Shown here piece after piece: positions 5,819 to 8,769 of a stretch of DNA of 8,769 nucleotides (within the stretch, counting starts at the first letter, position 1; each line of letters begins with the position of its first letter). The position numbers and the translations under genes are program-made. The notes beneath the pieces were generated by a model, which was not told where the DNA came from, made no database searches, and saw only the letters and a program-made list of their open reading frames with translations. This DNA comes from an uncultured Eubacteriales bacterium (GTDB taxonomy: Bacteria > Bacillota > Clostridia > Oscillospirales > Acutalibacteraceae): assembly GCA_900321905.1 (NCBI GenBank), contig ONXZ01000041.1, positions 1-8,769 on the forward strand, given 5' to 3'.

Positions 5819-6750
5819 TGTCAAAAGTATATAAAAACGCCGCCGAACTCATCGGCAACACCCCTCTTGTAGAGGTCACTAACATCGAAAAGGAACTTGG
5901 CTTGAATGCAAAAGTTCTTGTTAAACTTGAATACTTTAACCCCGCAGGCAGCGTAAAGGACAGAATCGCAAAGGCGATGATTGAGGACGCTGAAAACAGC
6001 GGCAAACTTGTTGAAGGCTCTGTTATAATTGAGCCGACATCGGGCAACACAGGTATCGGACTTGCGGCTATCGCAGCAGCAAAAGGATACAGAATCATCC
6101 TCACAATGCCTGAAACTATGAGCGTTGAGCGCAGGAATATTCTCAAGGCTTACGGCGCTGAAATTGTGCTGACAGACGGTGCAAAGGGCATGAAAGGCGC
6201 TATCGCAAAAGCGGAAGAACTTGCCGCAGAAACACCGAACAGTTTTATCCCGGGACAGTTTGTAAACCCTGCAAACCCTGCAATACACAAGGCAACCACA
6301 GGTCCTGAAATCTGGGCTGACACCGACGGTGAAGTTGATATCTTCATTGCGGGAGTCGGCACAGGCGGCACCGTTACAGGTACAGGCGAATACCTCAAAG
6401 AGCAAAATTCTGCTGTTAAAATTATAGCAGTTGAGCCTGAAACCTCGCCTGTGCTGTCAAAAGGCACGGCAGGCGCGCACAAAATTCAGGGTATCGGCGC
6501 AGGTTTTGTGCCTGATGTACTCAACACCAAAGTGTATGACGAAGTTATAACATCGTCTAACGAAGCGGCATTTGAAGCGGCAAAACTGCTCGCTAAAAAA
6601 GAAGGCATTTCAGTAGGTATCTCTTCAGGTGCGGCGCTGAACACAGCCATTGAACTTGCTAAAAAGCCTGAAAACGCAGGCAAAACAATCGTTGCTCTGC
6701 TCCCTGACAGCGGCGACAGATACTATTCCACCCCTCTCTTTACTGAATAA
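5818..6750 (+). CDS. cysK: Cysteine synthase A (O-acetylserine sulfhydrylase)
   Basis: PLP enzyme that makes cysteine from O-acetylserine and sulfide in the cytoplasm. The protein has 310 residues, the usual CysK length. The PLP lysine is Lys47 in NPAGSVKDR (41-49). The substrate loop TSGNTG is at 74-79, the phosphate-binding GVGTGGT at 179-185, the QGIGAGFVP segment at 224-232, and Ser298 in [10 protein letters not shown] binds the pyridine nitrogen. Nothing essential is missing. The start codon overlaps the metY stop (TAATG), and AAGGAGG (5804-5810) lies seven bases upstream inside metY, so the two genes are translationally coupled. No serine acetyltransferase (cysE) is adjacent, so O-acetylserine must come from elsewhere. 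The gene ends just before a terminator shared with the opposite strand. Confidence 0.96.
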   Translation: MSKVYKNAAELIGNTPLVEVTNIEKELGLNAKVLVKLEYFNPAGSVKDRIAKAMIEDAENSGKLVEGSVIIEPTSGNTGIGLAAIAAAKGYRIILTMPETMSVERRNILKAYGAEIVLTDGAKGMKGAIAKAEELAAETPNSFIPGQFVNPANPAIHKATTGPEIWADTDGEVDIFIAGVGTGGTVTGTGEYLKEQNSAVKIIAVEPETSPVLSKGTAGAHKIQGIGAGFVPDVLNTKVYDEVITSSNEAAFEAAKLLAKKEGISVGISSGAALNTAIELAKKPENAGKTIVALLPDSGDRYYSTPLFTE

Positions 6751-6757
6751 ATAATTA

Positions 6758-6785
6758 AAACGCGGACTCGGCTGAGCCCGCGTTT
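6758..6785. terminator. Bidirectional intrinsic terminator between convergent operons
   Basis: AAACGCGG (6758-6765) pairs with CCGCGTTT (6778-6785); an A/C mismatch, then CTC and GAG, close a GGCT loop. A-rich and T-rich flanks on the two sides allow termination both of the metY-cysK transcript and of the minus-strand comM-LUD transcript, whose last stop codon is only five bases away. Confidence 0.88.
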
Positions 6786-6790
6786 ATTGA

Positions 6791-7435
6791 TTAATAACCT
6801 AAATCTTCGTTTACGATAATTACTTTTATTCTGTCCTTATGGCGCTGTTTTGCGGTGACAACGTAGTTGCAGCAGATACGGCTGTCAAGCGCGCAACCGT
6901 CGCACATATACGGGTCGTCAAGTTTGAGCGAAACACAGGAACCGAGTTTTGCACAGGGGTTATTTAAATTGAGTCGCACGCAGTTTGGCGGTGCGGCTTT
7001 TTCCTTTACACGCCTAATTGCTGCGTTGATGTCAGGAACGATTTTGTTTTTGCCGACAACCATAACAACCTGTCGAGGACCGTATACAATACAGGCAACA
7101 CGGTTTGAGTTGCCGTCAACGTTATAGAGTTCGCCGCGCTCGGTAACAGCGTTTGACGAGCAAAAATAAGTGTCGCAGCCAAAGGCTTTTATGTACGCCT
7201 CGCGCACGGCTTCGCCCTCAAGTCCTGAGCGGTCAATAAAATCGTAGTCGCCGTTTTTGATGATGTCAAACACGCCGCATTCTTTTAGCGATTCAGAGCC
7301 GCCGTTTGATATGCTTTCGCCCTTTTTGATGAGCGATTTAACAATATCCGCAACCTCCTCTTTGGTTTCGCAATAAAACGGCTTTATACCGTTTTTCTCA
7401 AGATTTTTCATAGTGGTTTCAATATACTTTTCCAT
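6791..7435 (-). CDS. LUD-domain protein (lactate utilization protein C-like), with Cys-rich C-terminus
   Basis: A 214-residue stand-alone LUD (DUF162-type) protein; exact function unknown. In LutC/LldG-type proteins the domain belongs to a lactate-oxidising complex, but lone clostridial members are not assigned. Family landmarks are SISNGGSESLKECG (41-54), SSNAVTERGELYNVDG (93-108), NRVACIVYGPRQVVMVVGKNK (111-131, LUD core) and AAIRRVKEKAAPPN (138-151). The C-terminal part carries Cys at 161, 167, 178, 181, 188 and 189, including CDGC and ICC, which looks like a metal or iron-sulfur site; that is inference. No lutA or lutB neighbour is present here. AGGAGG at 7446-7441 is five bases from the ATG and overlaps the comM stop codon, so the gene is the distal member of a comM operon and is probably translationally coupled to it. 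Confidence 0.88.
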   Translation of the reverse strand: MEKYIETTMKNLEKNGIKPFYCETKEEVADIVKSLIKKGESISNGGSESLKECGVFDIIKNGDYDFIDRSGLEGEAVREAYIKAFGCDTYFCSSNAVTERGELYNVDGNSNRVACIVYGPRQVVMVVGKNKIVPDINAAIRRVKEKAAPPNCVRLNLNNPCAKLGSCVSLKLDDPYMCDGCALDSRICCNYVVTAKQRHKDRIKVIIVNEDLGY

Positions 7436-7444
7436 AAAATCCTC

Positions 7445-8769
7445 CTAAACTGATGTTTTATATACTCTGTCGAGCGCGCGGTACTGTATCGCCTCGGCAA
7501 CGTGGCTGAGTTCAATATTTTCGCTACCCTCAAGGTCGGCAATAGTGCGTGAAATACGCAAAATTTTATCGTGCGCACGCGGCGACATTCCTATTGCGTC
7601 AAAACTCTTTTGCAAAAGTTTGTCCGCGTCATCTGACAGCGTGCAGAACTTGCGGGTCATACTCGGCGTCATTTTTGCGTTGCATTTAACACTTGTGCCT
7701 TTAAAACGCTCTGTCTGTATAGCGCGCGCCCTGTTTACACGCTCGCGGATAACCTCGCTCTTTTCCTCTTCCCTGTCACCGCGAAGCAACTTGTATTCAA
7801 CCGGCGCAACCTCAATATGTATGTCAATTCTGTCAAGCACGGGACCTGACAGTTTGTCGTTATATCTTTTGCGTGCTGCGTCCGAACAGGTGCATTGAAT
7901 TTTGGGATGACCTGCATAACCGCAGGGACAGGGATTCATCGCTGCCACAAGCATAAAGTCGCTCGGATAAGTGACTGTGCCTGAAGCACGCGTTATGGTT
8001 ATTACGCCGTCCTCGAGCGGCTGGCGCAGCGATTCTTTTGCGCGACGGTCAAATTCCGGGAACTCGTCCATAAACAGCACGCCGTTGTGTGCAAGGCTGA
8101 TTTCGCCGGGTTTTGGTGAACTTCCGCCGCCCGTCAATCCCTGTGCGCTCACCGTATGATGAGGTGAGCGAAACGGTCTTTTTGCAATGAGCCGTGCGTC
8201 GCTCGGCAACTCGCCTGCAACGGAGTAAACCTTTGTGGTTTCAATCTGCTCGTCAAAGGTCATTTGCGGCAGGATTGAGCCAATTCGCTTTGCCATCATC
8301 GACTTACCTGTACCCGGTGTGCCAATCATAATTACATTGTGACCGCCTGCTGCTGCAATTTCAAGCGCACGTTTTGCTTTCGCCTGACCTTTGACATCAA
8401 AAAAATCAAGCGTTTCGCTGACTATATTTTCTTCCTCAAGTTCTCTGTACGCAGGCTCAATCGGTTTTTCACCTGTGAGATGAGCCACTACTTCAAAAAC
8501 ATTTTTTGCAGGCAACACATCAATGCCCTTAACTACCGAGCCTTCGTCGGCATTTATATAGGGAATAAACACAGCGCCTACGCCGTCCTGCTTTGCCTGC
8601 AGGACCATTGGAAGTATGCCGTTGACAGAGCGTATTTCGCCGTCGAGTGACAGTTCGCCGATGAACGCATAGTCATCGAGATTTATTTTAATCTGACCGC
8701 TTGCACGAAGCAGCGCGGCAAATATAGGCAAGTCGTAAAACGAACCTTCTTTTTTGACATCTGCGGGCG
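7445..8769 (-). CDS. comM: ComM/YifB family Mg-chelatase-like AAA+ ATPase (5' end beyond window)
   Basis: AAA+ ATPase related to magnesium chelatase ChlI. Vibrio ComM is a branch-migration helicase that helps integrate transforming DNA; in clostridia the role is less certain. The frame is open to the right edge from codon 8767-8765 (PADVKKEGSFYDLPIF), so the TTG near 8731 is not a start. About 440 residues are present of roughly 505-510. Positions are in this fragment: the end of the N-terminal Lon-protease-like domain to about 85; Walker A GTPGTGKS at 149-156; RSPHHTVS at 200-207; Walker B VLFMDEF at 230-236; a Cys cluster CPCGYAGHP...CTC at 280-294; SGPVLDRIDIHIEV at 307-320; and the C-terminal Mg-chelatase domain, including MSPRAHDKILRISRTIADLEG, to the end. 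The TAG stop overlaps the LUD gene's ribosome binding site. No competence gene is visible here, and the operon promoter lies outside the window. Confidence 0.95.
   Translation of the reverse strand, partial: PADVKKEGSFYDLPIFAALLRASGQIKINLDDYAFIGELSLDGEIRSVNGILPMVLQAKQDGVGAVFIPYINADEGSVVKGIDVLPAKNVFEVVAHLTGEKPIEPAYRELEEENIVSETLDFFDVKGQAKAKRALEIAAAGGHNVIMIGTPGTGKSMMAKRIGSILPQMTFDEQIETTKVYSVAGELPSDARLIAKRPFRSPHHTVSAQGLTGGGSSPKPGEISLAHNGVLFMDEFPEFDRRAKESLRQPLEDGVITITRASGTVTYPSDFMLVAAMNPCPCGYAGHPKIQCTCSDAARKRYNDKLSGPVLDRIDIHIEVAPVEYKLLRGDREEEKSEVIRERVNRARAIQTERFKGTSVKCNAKMTPSMTRKFCTLSDDADKLLQKSFDAIGMSPRAHDKILRISRTIADLEGSENIELSHVAEAIQYRALDRVYKTSV

Noticed and set aside
5821..6405. 194-residue minus-strand ORF within cysK
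   Set aside because: Antisense shadow of cysK with a Cys- and Arg-rich, motif-free translation.
8339..8650. 103-residue plus-strand ORF opposite comM
   Set aside because: Antisense to the conserved AAA+ and Lon-like regions of comM; no recognisable feature.

Overview
The window looks like chromosomal DNA of a low-to-moderate-GC Firmicute, most likely a gut clostridium of the Ruminococcus/Oscillospiraceae type. The grounds are a T-box leader in front of threonyl-tRNA synthetase, strong AGGAGG-type ribosome binding sites before almost every gene, a CDP-glycerol-type glycerophosphotransferase, and a secreted hydrolase carrying a fibronectin-like tail. This placement is inferred from gene content and style; no marker gene settles it. 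No phage genes, transposase, CRISPR array, rRNA or tRNA were seen.

Layout. (1) 1-924, minus strand: the N-terminal 308 residues of ThrRS (thrS), running off the left edge. (2) 925-1320, minus strand: its untranslated leader, a T-box riboswitch with a clear antiterminator/terminator switch and a promoter near 1293-1320. (3) About 1144-1422: an interrupted inverted repeat in which part of the T-box promoter and leader reappears in mirror image on the plus strand, centred on a strong hairpin at 1324-1360. (4) 1575-4233, plus strand: a consensus promoter, a palindromic repeat in the 5' UTR, a TagB/TagF-family glycerophosphotransferase and a secreted alpha/beta hydrolase with a C-terminal FN3-like domain, the two genes 15 bases apart. 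(5) 4363-6750, plus strand: a sulfur-assimilation operon with a consensus promoter, an imperfect palindrome over the -35 box, a 21-residue leader peptide ending in a Cys-rich tail, then metY and cysK, which overlap by one base. (6) 6758-6785: a terminator shared with the convergent genes. (7) 6791-8769, minus strand: comM (YifB; its start lies beyond the right edge) followed by a LUD-domain gene whose ribosome binding site overlaps the comM stop codon.

How the parts work together. MetY and CysK both fix sulfide, onto O-acetylhomoserine and O-acetylserine, giving homocysteine and cysteine. The unannotated leader ORF at 4428-4493 contains three Cys codons, two of them adjacent, so it is a good candidate for a cysteine-sensing leader peptide. 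No intrinsic terminator follows it, but a pyrimidine tract inside it can pair with the ribosome binding sites of both the leader and metY, which suggests translational rather than classical transcriptional attenuation. This is the most interesting feature of the window. The mirror-image T-box remnant is second.
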